DNA of 64,000 nucleotides, taken from the NCBI GenBank assembly GCA_036365145.1, contig JAEOAD010000024.1, positions 10,448,501-10,512,500 of the forward strand, written 5' to 3'. This DNA is from Orientallactaga sibirica (taxonomy: Eukaryota > Chordata > Mammalia > Rodentia > Dipodidae). Position 1 is the first letter of the stretch. Each line of letters starts with the position of its first letter. This document shows positions 23,295-34,854 of the stretch, piece after piece. The notes beneath the pieces were generated by a model. That model saw only the letters and a list, made by a program, of their open reading frames with translations, was not told the origin of the DNA and made no database searches. Both the position numbers and the translations under genes were made by a program.

Positions 23295-24541
23295 ATTTTT
23301 TTTATTAGTTATCTATATATATCATGTGCATAGAGCCATGATGGTACCATCTTTAGCCTCCCTGCCCTCCCTCCTCGGGATAGTGGGTCTTGCAATGTGG
23401 GGATAGCCATCAGTTATGGGGGTGAGACAATGTCTCTGTGCATAATGACCCAACTTATGGCTCTAACAATCTTTCTGCCCCTCTTCCATGAATTTCCCTA
23501 AGCCATGTTGGGTTCTTTTTAGGTCTCTTTCAGTGATGAGGTCATGGGAGTCTCTGTGTCTCTGTATCTCTGGTTTGGTAGGGGTTGAGTGTTCTCTGTG
23601 TCTACCTCCTTCACCCCTGTGCTAATACAAGGTTTGCTGAGAAAGCAGCACTCTTGCTCATTTCCCCAATTATTCTATGTGTTCTTCTGGTGCCCTGGTG
23701 AGGTGTGATGGGCTGATTCTCTCCTCAAGTTCTACGTCCATCTGAAAAAGAGAAGCAAATTCTCCAATGGAAAGTGAGGTCAGTGCAAGATACACAGATA
23801 ATCATTATCGTTTTAGAGTAAATTTAATGTGTGTAGGCCTTCTTGTATCCCACTATTAGTGGGAGCTTAATATTGGAGAGAGAACTCATTGTTGGATATG
23901 GTTTTGACTTGTTTTCCAGTTCCAGGTATGGGTTCCATTCCACTGAGCATCGGATCCTTTAGTCAGATCAAGAGCAGTTGGTAACCCACCATGGCTGTGT
24001 GCCACTATTGCATTTGTGTGAGTATCATGTTGGGTTGATTGCTGCTGGGTAGTTTCCACCATGAGTTGCTTAGGCAGATGTTGGTCATTTTCCCCCAGTC
24101 GCAAATGTAGTACCTTCTGGCACTAGACAAGCTAACTGTCTGGGGACTGACCCTTCCAGATTCTAGCCAGGTCATTCCATGTTCCATCCCAACAACATGT
24201 GGTGTCTTCGGCAATAGGGTCTTCCCATTAACCTTTGGTGGGTCATCAAGTTCTCTGACAGAAATCTGTCTTCTTTTGGAAAACTTGTAGGTCTCACTGA
24301 TCAACAGCTCATTGTGGATGTTGATCACATGCTGGTACTAGGAGTTACAGGTAAGTGCCATGGGAAAAAAAAAGGGGGATAAAAATATAGGTAGTGTGAA
24401 AGAGAAAGTGAGAAAGAGAAGAGTAAGAAGAGGGGTGAGAGAGAGGAACAGGAGAAGGTTGAGGTTAGTCTTCATCCTACCCTCGCGAGGCCCCTGTGAT
24501 TCAAGTGTTCTCTCTAAGCACCTGATGAAGGTTCAGCCTTT
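23295..24541 (-). mobile_element. L1 3'UTR of the full-length element
   Basis: The A-rich tail is seen as T-rich sequence at 23295–23310. The same 3'UTR is repeated, sense, at 34872–36094 and, in part, at 45287, 54656, 25755 (minus) and 16052 (minus), which defines one L1 family. It contains a purine-rich block on minus (complement of 24360–24460). The exact ORF2/3'UTR border is uncertain (24540–24800). Confidence 0.85.
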
Positions 24542-27500
24542 TCATATGTCTTTCAGTCTATAGGATTTTTTTGGTACCATTTCCATTGCCCCCCCCACTT
24601 TACCCTCCCTTCCTCCCCCTTCCCCATCCCTATTGTCCAGTCCTAAAAATTTTTTATTAGGTGTGTCAGCATCTTGGGAAAATTTCAGGTTAGGAGCTAC
24701 AGATGAGTGAGACCATGTAACACTTATCTTTCTGTGATTGGGCAAGTTCACTGAGAGTTCCAAGTTTGACCATTTTTCTTCAAATTGCATTGTGTCATTT
24801 ATTTTACTGCTATGTAGAATTCCATTGTGTAGATATACTGCATCTTAGTTATCCATTCATCTAATGATGGACATCTGGGTTGATTCCAGCTCTTAGCTAT
24901 TATGAACTGAGCAGCTATAAACATAGTTGAACAAATATCTCTGAACTGAGGCTTGGCGTTTTTAGGGTAAATGCCCAGTAAGGGAATAACTGGGTCTGTT
25001 GGTACCTCTTAATCATCCATTTTAGGATTCTCCATATTGCTTTCCATAGTGGTTGTACCAACTTACATTCCCACCAATAGTGAATGAGGGCTCCTATTTC
25101 TCCACACCCTCACCCAGCATTTGTTGTCATTAGAATATTTAAATGTTAGCCATCCTTACTGGGGTAAGGTAGAATCTCATAGTTGTTTTAATTTACATTT
25201 CCCTGATGATCAGGAATGTTGAACATTTTCTTAAGTGTGTGTTTGCCATTTGTATTTCTGCCCCATTTTGTGAGTGGGTTGTTTGTGTTTTTATTGTTTA
25301 GGTTTTTTTATTTATTAATTTTACACATTTAATTGGCACACCGTTGAGAGACAAACACACAAGTTTTCTTTACAAGGTAAGATGAAAGTACTATCAGTTA
25401 TTAGTAAAACATGACTTAATATAATATAAATAATTTCAAAACAGTAAGGTATAGAAGCACAGATTCCATTTAAAATTTATTCAGAACATAGACGATTGAG
25501 TGGCTCACTGCTATCTACTTTGGCCTGTGAATCCATGAAGAATACTCTGCTATTTTCATTTTATATAGTTTGCAAAAGCAAGTAAAAGAGAATTAATACT
25601 TTGTAGTATGCATTTTGATTTTAAAGTTTCAAACTCTATTCCATATTGGTTCAAACATCTGTATTTCTTGACAACTCCACTCAGAAAATATAAGGAAAAC
25701 TATGCCAAAATAGAAGAGATAAAGACTGGTAAGAAGGCTGGGAGAAAAAAAAAATTTTTAAAATATATTTTTATTAGTTATGTGCATAGTACATATACAT
25801 CCATGATGGTACCATCTTTAGCCTTCTCCCCATCCTCCCCCCATGGGTAGTGTGGGTCTTGCATTATGTGGGTAGCCATCAGTTATGTGGGAGAGGCAAT
25901 GACTCTGTGTATAATGACCCAACTCATGGCTCTAACAATCTTTCTGCTCCCTCTTCCGCGAGTTTCCCTGAGCCATGTTGGGTTCATTTTACATGTATTT
26001 CAGTGACAAGGTTTTGTGAGTCTCTGTGTCTCTGGATATCTGATTTGGTAGGAGTTGAGATTCCTTTTGGTCTATCTCCTTCACCATTGTGTTGGTACCA
26101 GGTTCACCAATAAAGCAGCACTCTTGCTCATTTCCCCTATAACTCAATAGCTTCATCTGGTACCCTGATGTGGTGTGATGGGCTGATTCTCTTCTCAGGA
26201 TATGCATCCATCTGAAAGAGAGAAGCAGATTCTCCAATGGAGAGTGAGGTCAATGCAAGATACATGGATAACCATTATTATTTTAGAGAGAATTTAATAG
26301 GTGTAGGCCCCATTTTGTGAGTTGTTTGACATTTTATTGTTCAGGTTTTTGAGTTCTTTGTAGATTCTAGAAATTAGGCCTCTGTCAAATGTGTATACAG
26401 CAAAAATTTTTCTTGCATTCTCCCATAATCTATTGACTCTGCTTATTGTATGTTTGTCTGTGAAAAGCTTTTTAGCTTCATGAGATCCCAATGGTTGAGT
26501 GATTGTTTAATTTCCTGAGCTACTGGGGTTTTGTTCTAGAAGTCTTTTCGTATTCCTATATCATGGAAAGTTCCTCCTACTTTTTCTTACAATAGTAGCA
26601 GAGTATCTGGTCTTATATTGAGGTCTTTGACCCATGTGGACTTAATTTTCGTGCATGGTTTCATTTTCCTGTATATGGTTTTCCAGTTTGTCCAGCACCA
26701 TTTGTTGAAAATGCCGTCCTTGTTCCAGTCTACACTATTTGGGCTTTGTCAAATATCAAGTAGCTGTAATTACTTGATACTAAGTCTGGATCCTTGATTC
26801 TGTTCCATTGGTCTATAATCCTGTTTTTTTATGCCAGTACCATGTTGTTTTTATTACAATGGCTTTGTAGTATAATTTTAGATCAGGTATGGTTATGCCT
26901 CCAGAGGTGTTTCTTTTGTTGAGGATATGCTTGGATATCCAAGGCCTTCTGCCATTCCATATGAATTTTGAGATCATTTTTTTCTATCTCTATGAAAAAA
27001 GACATTGGTATTTCATTAAATCTATATATTGCTTTTAGTAAGATTGCCATTTTCACAATGTTAATTCTGCCTATCCAGGAGCATGGGAGGTCTTTCCATT
27101 TTCTCAAGTCTTCCTCAATTTCTTTCTTGAGTGTTTTTATGTTTTCATGTAAAGGTCTTTCACCTCCTTGATTATTGTTATTTCAAGGTATTTTTTGATG
27201 CTATTTAAAATGGGACAATGTCACTTCTTTCTTTCTCTGTATCTTTGTCTTTTGCATATAGAAAGGCTACTGATTTTTGTGCATTTATTTTGTATCCTGC
27301 TAATTTAATGAAGGAGTTAATCACCTTTAAGAGTTTTGGGATGGAGGATCTTGGGTCACTTATGTGTAGAATCATGTAATATGCAAATAAGGCTAACTTA
27401 ACTTCTTCCTTTCCAATTTGTATCCCTTTTGTTTCTTTCTCCTGTCTTATTGCCTGAGCTAGTACTTCCAGTACTATGTTGAAAAGCAGAGGTGAGAGTG

Positions 27501-29475
27501 GATACCCCGTCTTATTCCTGATCTCAATGAGAATTCCCCATTAAGTATTATTTGGGCTTTAGGAATCTTTATATATAGGCTTTATTATGTTGAGATATAG
27601 ACCATCCATGCTTATTCTCTCCAATGTTTTGATCATGAAGTGAGGTTGCTTTTTGTCAAATGCCTTTTCTGCATCTATTGAAATAATCATGTGGATTTTG
27701 TGTTTTAGCTTATTTATATTGTGTTTTACATTGACAGATTTCTGTATGTTGAACCATCCCTACGTTTCTGGGATGAAACCTACTTGGTCCACGTGGATAA
27801 TGCTTTTGATGTGCTGTTGAATTTTATTTGTGAGGATTTTGTTCAGTATCTTTGTATCTATGTTCATCAGGGAAATAGGCCTGTAGTTTTCTTTTCTTTT
27901 CTTGTGGCATCTCTGCCTGGTGTTGGTATTAGGGTTATACTAGCTTCATAGAAGGAGTTAGGGAGCTTTCCCTCTTCTCCAATTGTGTGGCACAATTTGA
28001 GAAAGATTGGTTTCAGTTCTTCCATGAAGGTATGATAGAATTCTGCTGAGAAGCCATCTGGTCCTGGGCTCTTCTTTTTAGGTAGAGTTAGATTACCCTT
28101 TCAATCTTCATGGTTGTGATGGGTTCATTCAGGAGATTAATCTGCTCTGAGTTTAGCTTTGGTAGATGTCCAGGAATTCATCCATTTCCACAATATTATC
28201 CAGTTTTGTGGAGTAGAAGTTCTTGAAGTAAGTCCTCATGATTCTCCCAGTTTCCCTTAAGTCTATTGTGGTCTCTTCTTTTTCATATCTAATTTTGTTA
28301 ATTTGAGTTGTCTCCTCTTTCTGCTTGACCAGATCAGCTAGGGGTTTATCAATCTTGTTTATTTTTTCAAAGAACCAGCTCTTTGTTTCATCAGTTTTTA
28401 AAATTGTTTTATTAGTTTCCAACCCATTAATTTCTGCTCTGATCTTAATTATTTCTTTCCATCTGGAGGTTTTGGCATTGGATACTTCTTGTTTTCCAAA
28501 TGCCTTTAGGTGGATGGTTAGGTTATTGATTTGGGATCTCTCCATCTTTGTTATGAAGGCATTTAGCACAATGAATTTTCCCCTGAGGACCGCCTTCATT
28601 GTGTCCCATAAGTTTTGGTACATGGTGTTGTCATTTTCATTCATTTCTAGAAATTTTGCAATTTAATTTTTTATTTTGTCCACTACCCATTTATTGTTTA
28701 GTAGCATGTTGGTCAGTTTCTAGGAGCTGCTTGGGTTACTGGTGCATCTTTTGTTGTTAATTTCCAGCAATACAGCATTATGATCTGATAACATGAAGGA
28801 ATTATGTCTATCCTCCTAAATATTTGGAGGCTGGCTTTATGACCCAGTATATGATCTATTTTAGAGAAAGTTCCATGTGATGCTGAGAAGAGTATGTAGT
28901 CTGTGGAATTTGTGTAGAATGTTCTATATATGTCTGTTAGGTCTAATTGATCTATGGTGTTGATGAGTTCTCTTACTTACCTGTTAATTTTCTGTTTGGA
29001 TGATCTGTCTATTGCCGATAGTGGAGTATTGAAGTCCCCAACTATGATGGTGTTGGTGGTTATTTCTGTTTTATTGTCAAGTAGGTTTTGTTTTATGAAT
29101 TGTGGTGTGCCAGTGTTTGGTGCATAAGTATTGCTGATTGTGATATCCTCTTGTTGTATTGTTCCCTTGATAAGTAAGAAGTGGTATTCTTTGTCTTTTT
29201 TGATTACTTTTGGTTTGAGGTCTATTTTATCTGATATAAGTATAGCTATGTCTGCTTGTTTCTTATTTGTGTTTGCTTGGAATATCATTTTTCACCCTTT
29301 TATCCTGAGGAGGTGTCTGTCTTTAGTGGTAAGGTGGGCTTCTTGAAGACAGTAGATTCAGGGGTCTAGTTTTCTGATCCACCCTCTTAGCTTATGTCTC
29401 TTGATGGGTGAATTAAGGCCATTAATATTCAGGGAAATAACTGTGAAGTTTGAATTAATACCTTGTGATGGTTTA
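24542..29475 (-). pseudogene. L1 ORF2 (endonuclease–reverse transcriptase), broken
   Basis: Order on minus: N-terminal LNINGLNSPIKRHKL at about 29380–29425; endonuclease segment 28977–29288 with NTYAPNTG and VGDFNTPLS; linker to RT 28153–28644 (GRIMRTYFKNFYSTKLDN); RT palm near 27376–27387, where the usual FADD reads FAYY; then [16 protein letters not shown] at about 27040–27095; C-terminal RVNRLWENARKIFAVYTFDRGLI at about 26350–26430. It is interrupted by the nested insertion at 25303–26306 and resumes to the cysteine-rich and C-terminal part (24542–25302). Without the insertion the span is about 3.9 kb, about the family length of roughly 1,280 codons. Several frameshifts and stops are present. 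ORF2p normally nicks target DNA and primes reverse transcription in cis. Confidence 0.92.
25303..26306 (-). mobile_element. Nested 5'-truncated L1 3'UTR with candidate 3' transduction
   Basis: 1004 bases placed inside ORF2. The right part (25755–26306) is a second copy of the same L1 3'UTR in the same orientation, truncated at 'gtaggcc'. The left part (about 25311–25750) is not L1; on the minus strand it lies downstream of the L1 3' end and finishes 'taataaataaaaaaa', a polyadenylation signal plus tail. Host ORF2 sequence is duplicated on both sides (25260–25302 and 26307–26345), like a long, diverged TSD. Read together this suggests L1 read-through with a transduced flank. Confidence 0.7.
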
Positions 29476-29490
29476 TGTGGTTTGGTGTTT

Positions 29491-29491
<1 letters not shown>

Positions 29492-29529
<38 letters not shown>
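29492..29529 (-). repeat. Long A-run in the L1 inter-ORF spacer
   Basis: 38 T on plus (A on minus) just upstream of ORF2 within the L1. Probably an expanded A-rich spacer or slippage. Confidence 0.9.
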
Positions 29530-29531
<2 letters not shown>

Positions 29532-29658
29532 CTTATCAAAGTTTCATTATTGTGGTCTGCTTCTTGGGGGCACTTGAGGTTGGTTATTTGATTCTTCTGA
29601 GTGGAGAATTTCCTGAAGTACTCTCTAGGTTTGGCTTTGAGTTCATATAGTTGTAAGG

Positions 29659-30680
29659 CTAAGTTTTATCGTGGAAAGTTTTTCTTTCACCATATATTAT
29701 GAGGGATACTTTTGCTGGGTAGAGCAGTTTGGGTTGGAATCCATCATTTCTTACAGTTTGCAGTGTTCTATTCCAGGCTCTTCTGGCTTTTAGGGTTTCC
29801 ATTGAGAAGTCTGAAGTAATTCTGATGGGGTTTCCTTTATAGGTAATGTGTTGTTTCTCCCTAGCTGCTTTTAGGATTTTCTCTTTATGATTGATGTTTA
29901 GAGTCTTAATGATAATGCGTCTTGGAGAATTTCACCTTTGGTCAAGTCTGTTTGGAGTTCTGGTAGCTTCTTATAACTTGATGGGATTTTCTCTTGAGAG
30001 AGTGGGAAAGTTTTCTTCAATTATTTTGTTGAATAAGTTTTTCATTCCTTTGATCCGTGTTCTTCCCCTTCAGGCATACCCATGATCCTAATGTTTGGAA
30101 ATGTGTCCCACATTTCCCTCATGTTCTGTTGACAGAAATTTTTGAACTTGTTGAAATTTTTGAACTCACGAACTGTTTCTTCTGTTTTGACTTCTGGTTC
30201 TGAGTTTCTGTCCTCCACTTGGCTGACTCTATTCTTTAGAGCTTCTTTAGAGTTTTGGGCTTGTTCAATTTGGTTCATATTTTCTACTGCTATTTATGTA
30301 TAGTTTCCATCCCTCTGTTGAGTTCCCTTTTTACATGTTTTTCTGATTTTCTTAATGCTTCTTTGAGTTCATCCTTGCATTTTTTTATGTCTTCATTGAA
30401 CTTAGCCATTTTTTTTTCCGCTCTCCTTCAGATCATTTAACTATCTTTGCAACCCTTCCAGGTTCTTTTACATTAGGTCTAATCTAGCAAGGATAACATT
30501 CATACAATTACTGGCTCTTTGTTAAGTTTCTGAAAGTTGTGCTATTTGCTTGGCCAGGTTTGCATAGCATGTCTCTTCTTTTGGGGATTCTTATCTTATT
30601 GTCTTTAGTATGATTTGACTAGCAATGTCCATTGTGGGACTGGGCAGTCTAGCTGGATTTACTTGCATCTGGTTTTTCAT
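29659..30680 (-). pseudogene. L1 ORF1 (RNA-binding protein), broken
   Basis: The probable start ATG is at 30680–30678 and the stop at 29661–29659, giving about 340 codons, the usual ORF1p size. On minus: an N-terminal/coiled-coil part with LAKQIAQL and RVSQVEDRNSEPE-like heptads (about 30170–30560), an RRM part beginning NIRIMGMPEGEE (about 30055–30090), RIIIKTLNI (about 29885–29915), and a C-terminal domain YKGNPIRITSDFS…ETLKARRAW (about 29780–29860). At least four in-frame stops or shifts lie in the N-terminal third. ORF1p trimers coat L1 RNA and act as chaperones; this copy is inactive. Confidence 0.88.
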
Positions 30681-31466
30681 GCTACTCCTTTTCCACTGTG
30701 GTCTGCCCATCACAGTGGTTCAGAAAGCCTAGAGTGTGGGATGCTAGCCTGCTGGCTGGGGGTGGGGTGAGGGGCAGTGGTGAGTGTGAGGGCAATGACC
30801 CCTGGAGTTCAGAAATGCTGGGGCAGGGGGTATTGGCCTCTTGGCCTGGGTCCCCAATCAGAGGTGGGATGGGTTGGCAATCACCCTAGCTGGGTTCAGG
30901 AAGGCTAGGGTGGGAACTCTGGCCTACTGCCCTAGGTCCCTGATCTGCCATGGGAGGGGGAGTGGCTCAGCACCTGACTAGCGATGGGGCTCAGGAAGGC
31001 TAGGAAGGCACCTGACCAGAGATGGGGTTCTGGCTGGCTATGGAGGGACCTGATCTACTATGGCGCATAGGGCTCTGGCCAGCAAGGGAGGCATCTGACC
31101 AATGATGGGGCTCAGGAAGGCTAGGGAGGCATCTGACTGGTGATGGGTTCTGGCTGGCAAGGGCTGAACCTAACAGAGATGGTACTCAGACAGGCTAGGG
31201 AGGGACCTGACCTGCAATGGCATGTGGGACTCTGGCTGGCAAGGATGGCACCTGACTGGAGATGGGGCTCAGGAAAGCTGGGAGGCACCTGACCAGCAAT
31301 GGAGCTCTGGCTGGCAAGGGCAGCACCCAACTGGTGATGGGGCTCAGGCCAACTAGGGAAGGACCTGGCCTGTGATTGTGCATAGTGCTCTGGCCAGCAA
31401 GGTGGCACCTGACCAATGATAGGGCTCAGGCAGGCCTGGTGGGACCTGACCTGTGAATGCATACTG
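30681..31466 (-). promoter_or_regulatory. L1 5'UTR/promoter region
   Basis: GC-rich (unlike the surrounding DNA) 786-base leader upstream of ORF1. The distal part is built of tandem degenerate repeats (30983–31460). By analogy with mouse L1 monomers this would be the promoter; the function here is inferred. Confidence 0.75.
30983..31460. repeat. Tandem repeats in the L1 5'UTR
   Basis: Plus-strand units of about 35–40 bases such as 'gatggggctcaggaaggcta' plus 'gggaggcacctgacc', alternating with 'tctggctggcaaggg' variants and a longer about 80-base unit. Copies start near 30983, 31103, 31260 and 31336. Confidence 0.85.
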
Positions 31467-31481
31467 GCAAGTATATCACTT

Positions 31482-34330
31482 TTATCCAATAAAAATACAA
31501 GCATTCCCACAATGGGGACTATAGACTGAGGGTTTTAAGAAATTAATCTTTAACTATTGTATTGAACATGGTCTTTAAGAAGCATTTAAGAGAAAAAATA
31601 GGACAAGAGGATAAAAAAGAAAAATGAACTTATTTCTCATCTAATAATTTTTTAATTAATTAATTCTACACATATTCTACACTTGTGTGGTAATGGTAGA
31701 AAGATATCATTTTTGAAGTACAAAATATGTTAAATATAAAAAAATAATAAATGTCCAAGAAAGAGAGATTTGAGGCATATATCTCTTTATAATAAGTGCT
31801 TGCATAAATCCTCTAACTTCCAAATGTAGAACTAGTAATATTAAGATGAACAACTTTCTATTTCTAATATAGACTGTTAAATCCATCTGGTTCTCATAAC
31901 CTGTGGAAATTAGTTGAACAGAGGGAAGTGATGCTATTTCTACCTTAGGTATATGCTGACCATAGTCTTTGTGACTGTCACTGAAGCCACATAAGTCATA
32001 GGTATAGGTAAAGGTTGATTCCCATAAGGACAAGTTATTATATCACTATTTCCCTAAGGGTAAAATAATGTAATTTGGCTTAAATAAGCAAAAAAAGTGA
32101 CTGATACATCATGACAAAAAATTCCAAAATTTAAAACTAAAGCTCCCTAAAGGTTACCTTTCTTTCAATATTATATAAAGATCCCAAACCATCTATCTGA
32201 AGGAATTATGCATCTTTCATACCATAGTTTATTGTTACATCCAAAATTTGCAAAACTAGCATGCTAAGTTGTAAATTTTTCTGCCATAGAGATATCATAA
32301 TTTCTTTCTCATAGCAAAAGGAAAATATATGGTTTACAACCTTGTAGCTCTTCAACCAGTTTTACATCAAAATCAGCAAATCAATGTTATTATACCTTCT
32401 TTATTCCCCTGCCCAAAAAATCTTTACATGTCTTTTGGATATAAATGTCAACATCTTGCTGATTAAATAACAACATAAGGATATGTAAGCAAGACAGAAT
32501 CTAGCCTCATCTTTCTCTGTAGCAATGTGCCCTTATTAACCAATGTCTTAAATAATGGTTTTGAAATGTGTTAAATACTTACTTGCAGGAAAATAAATTT
32601 TTGACTTCTCACATTATAATTTAAAATTGGCATTCACATATTTTGTCTTTTCTATACATGTTTCTAAAATTTCCCTGATAATGTAGATGTCTCTCCTTCC
32701 TTGTCCAAAATATCATCTTGTATCTACATCTATTTATTTCTCCAAATAAAATGAGATCTTTTCAATTAACTGTAGGTTGTATCTCTGTGTGTTTTGGAGG
32801 CATGTAAATAAGTCTTGATTGCCCTCTACACAACATTAAATAGGAGAAAAAAATGACATTCTCCCCATAGAATAATTTATTACATGGAAACAAAACAAAG
32901 AATCAATGTTAAAATAGCTCACATTACACTCCAGAAAATAGTATGGACTCTTTGCTCTGTTAGTAGAATGAGTTCTAGATATTTTTTTCTGAATATTTTT
33001 TTAAACCATATTTCTCACCTCAAAACACATGCCTCTTGGATCTGGTCTCTGGGAGAAATCTCTTATTTAGTGTTACCCATCAGCACATCTGGGAATGTAA
33101 TTTGAAATGAGGCATATTTGAGGAGCTGAATTCATCACCACTTCCTACTGTTTTGTGTGTGTCCTCATTTGTGTGTGGGGAGAGCAAGTGTGAAAGCTGA
33201 TATATCTGACAAGTGAAAGCACATTTACTCCCTCTTAACCTGACATTGGTTAAACAACTCCCTAAAAGGCAGATGCTGTGTGGAGTCCTGTCTCCTGATT
33301 CTAGAGCTAGAACAACCAGTATCTGTTTCCTAGCAACAGTTCTCCACTGTATGTTACTTCACCCTCCTCAATTTAATGACCTCCACTGAGGCACATGCTT
33401 TGGACAATTGAAGACAATGGCTTATAATTGGAAGGCACAGTTAATCTGCTCTTGTGTTGTCTTTTCTGTATGCACTTACAAAATAAAATCTCATTGCCTT
33501 TTGGCTGGGTCTGGCTGTTCATAGCAGGAGTGTTTTCTCATGGGTCTAAAGGAATCTGGCTCTTTTATTTACTTAATCTTGTTTCCAATTTTGTTTCTGA
33601 CTTCCCCAAATCAGTTTACTGATTTTTTTTTATTTTTCTTTTTGTTAATACATCTTTATCATTACTATTAGGGAAGGAGTTATTAGGCTCTCAGCTACTT
33701 GAAGGTTGTCCAGAAACAAAAAGTCTGACTTCCTTTTAGATGTGCAAATTGCTCCATCTTTTCAGGTTGTTGTTTCTCCAATATCAAATTCAAACAAATC
33801 TTCAATTCAATTTTATTATAAACATTAATATGGACAAATAATTTTTAAAAACACAATGGAGAAGGAGATAGGAAGACTTTTGTTGTTCTGAAAACCTAAG
33901 AAATCCAAGAATTAGTTGACAGAAACCCAAGCTGGTTTCCACCTATAATGTAGAAAATAAGCATTGCAAATGTCATCTTTTTTTTTGGTAAAATTATCAT
34001 TTAAATGCAAGGGATTGAAATAATATTGTCACCCTCTGTCTTTATCATCTGGGTTTAGTTATTTGTCCAAATTCTATGTCCAAATATCAGGGAGAATATG
34101 GTATGTAAAGACACTCTCTGAACCTTTCTACAGCCACCAATTTGAAGGATATGAATGACAAATCCTTGAAAACATCCACAATCCAAGAGCTTACTCAGAC
34201 TACAAACACTATGTCATATTTGGGAAAAAAGTGTTTTTAAAAACAGATGTTTCTTCAGTTCAAACTATTCAAAGTTATGGTAGCATCACTAAATATTGCA
34301 GAAAAAATGATTTTTTAAAAACAATATCTA
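31482..34330. other. Largely unique AT-rich DNA
   Basis: About 2.8 kb without a recognised transposon or gene, the longest such stretch. A GC-richer patch (33120–33440) includes an X-box-like sequence (33325–33339). Open frames are all under 110 codons. Confidence 0.5.
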
Positions 34331-34854
34331 AATTGAATCTTAAAAGCAATCTTGCAGATAACAGAAAAAATGGAGGACAGCCAAGATTCATTGATAAGAC
34401 AAGAAGATAGCCAACTGCCCACTACAAGACTGGCCACCTCTACTACATATGCCAGAACCCAGGAGACATTGCAAAGAAAGAAGTGACATGAATGCTGTTC
34501 TTACCACTTCACTAGCAACCAGCTTCTGGGTAACAGTGACAGACATGGTGATCAATCAAAACCTATCAAAAGAGAAATGCAGAGGCTACAAAGAACTCAA
34601 CACTAAATCAGATTGCTAACAGGTCTGTCATGGCTTAGAGACATCTGGGGAAGAAGGAGCTGAAAGACTGTAAGAGCCACAGTGTGGGTAGGAATACCCC
34701 AAAACATAGTACCCTCACTACTGCACAGGGAATGACTAAAGCCTTTTGCCCCACAATGAATACCATTCTGTTCCAGGGTAACAGAAGTCAGGAAGAGGAG
34801 ATAAAAAAGTATCATCTATTATATATAAAATATTAAAAATCAAAACAAAACAAT
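34331..34854 (+). other. Possible L1 3'UTR of another subfamily
   Basis: A-rich tailed, purine-rich segment ending 'aatattaaaaatcaaaacaa', with 'gctgaaagactgtaagagcc' as in L1 3'UTRs. No TSD identified; tentative. Confidence 0.4.

Larger units (their letters stand above)
23280..31481 (-). mobile_element. Full-length L1, antisense, with TSD and nested insertion
   Basis: Complete L1 reading right to left: 5'UTR with tandem repeats, ORF1, short inter-ORF spacer with a long A-run, ORF2, 3'UTR and tail. The flanks 'gcaggtatatcactt' (23280–23294) and 'gcaagtatatcactt' (31467–31481) match at 14 of 15 bases and are the TSD. The body (23295–31466) is 8172 bases, of which about 1 kb (25303–26306) is a later nested insertion. 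That leaves about 7.1 kb, a normal full-length rodent L1 size. Both ORFs carry stops and key substitutions, so it is dead. Confidence 0.93.

Noticed and set aside
30983..31460. Spaced repeats resembling a CRISPR-like array
   Set aside because: Repeats are contiguous and degenerate with no unique spacers, and the host is a mammal; it is the L1 5'UTR.
23280..31481. Interpretation as two adjacent independent L1 elements split at about 25310/25755
   Set aside because: A shared TSD at the outer edges and a host-sequence duplication around 25303–26306 fit one full-length L1 with a nested insertion better.
31121..31510. 129-codon Pro/Ser-rich minus-strand open frame
   Set aside because: It is the translation of the L1 5'UTR tandem repeats, not a gene.
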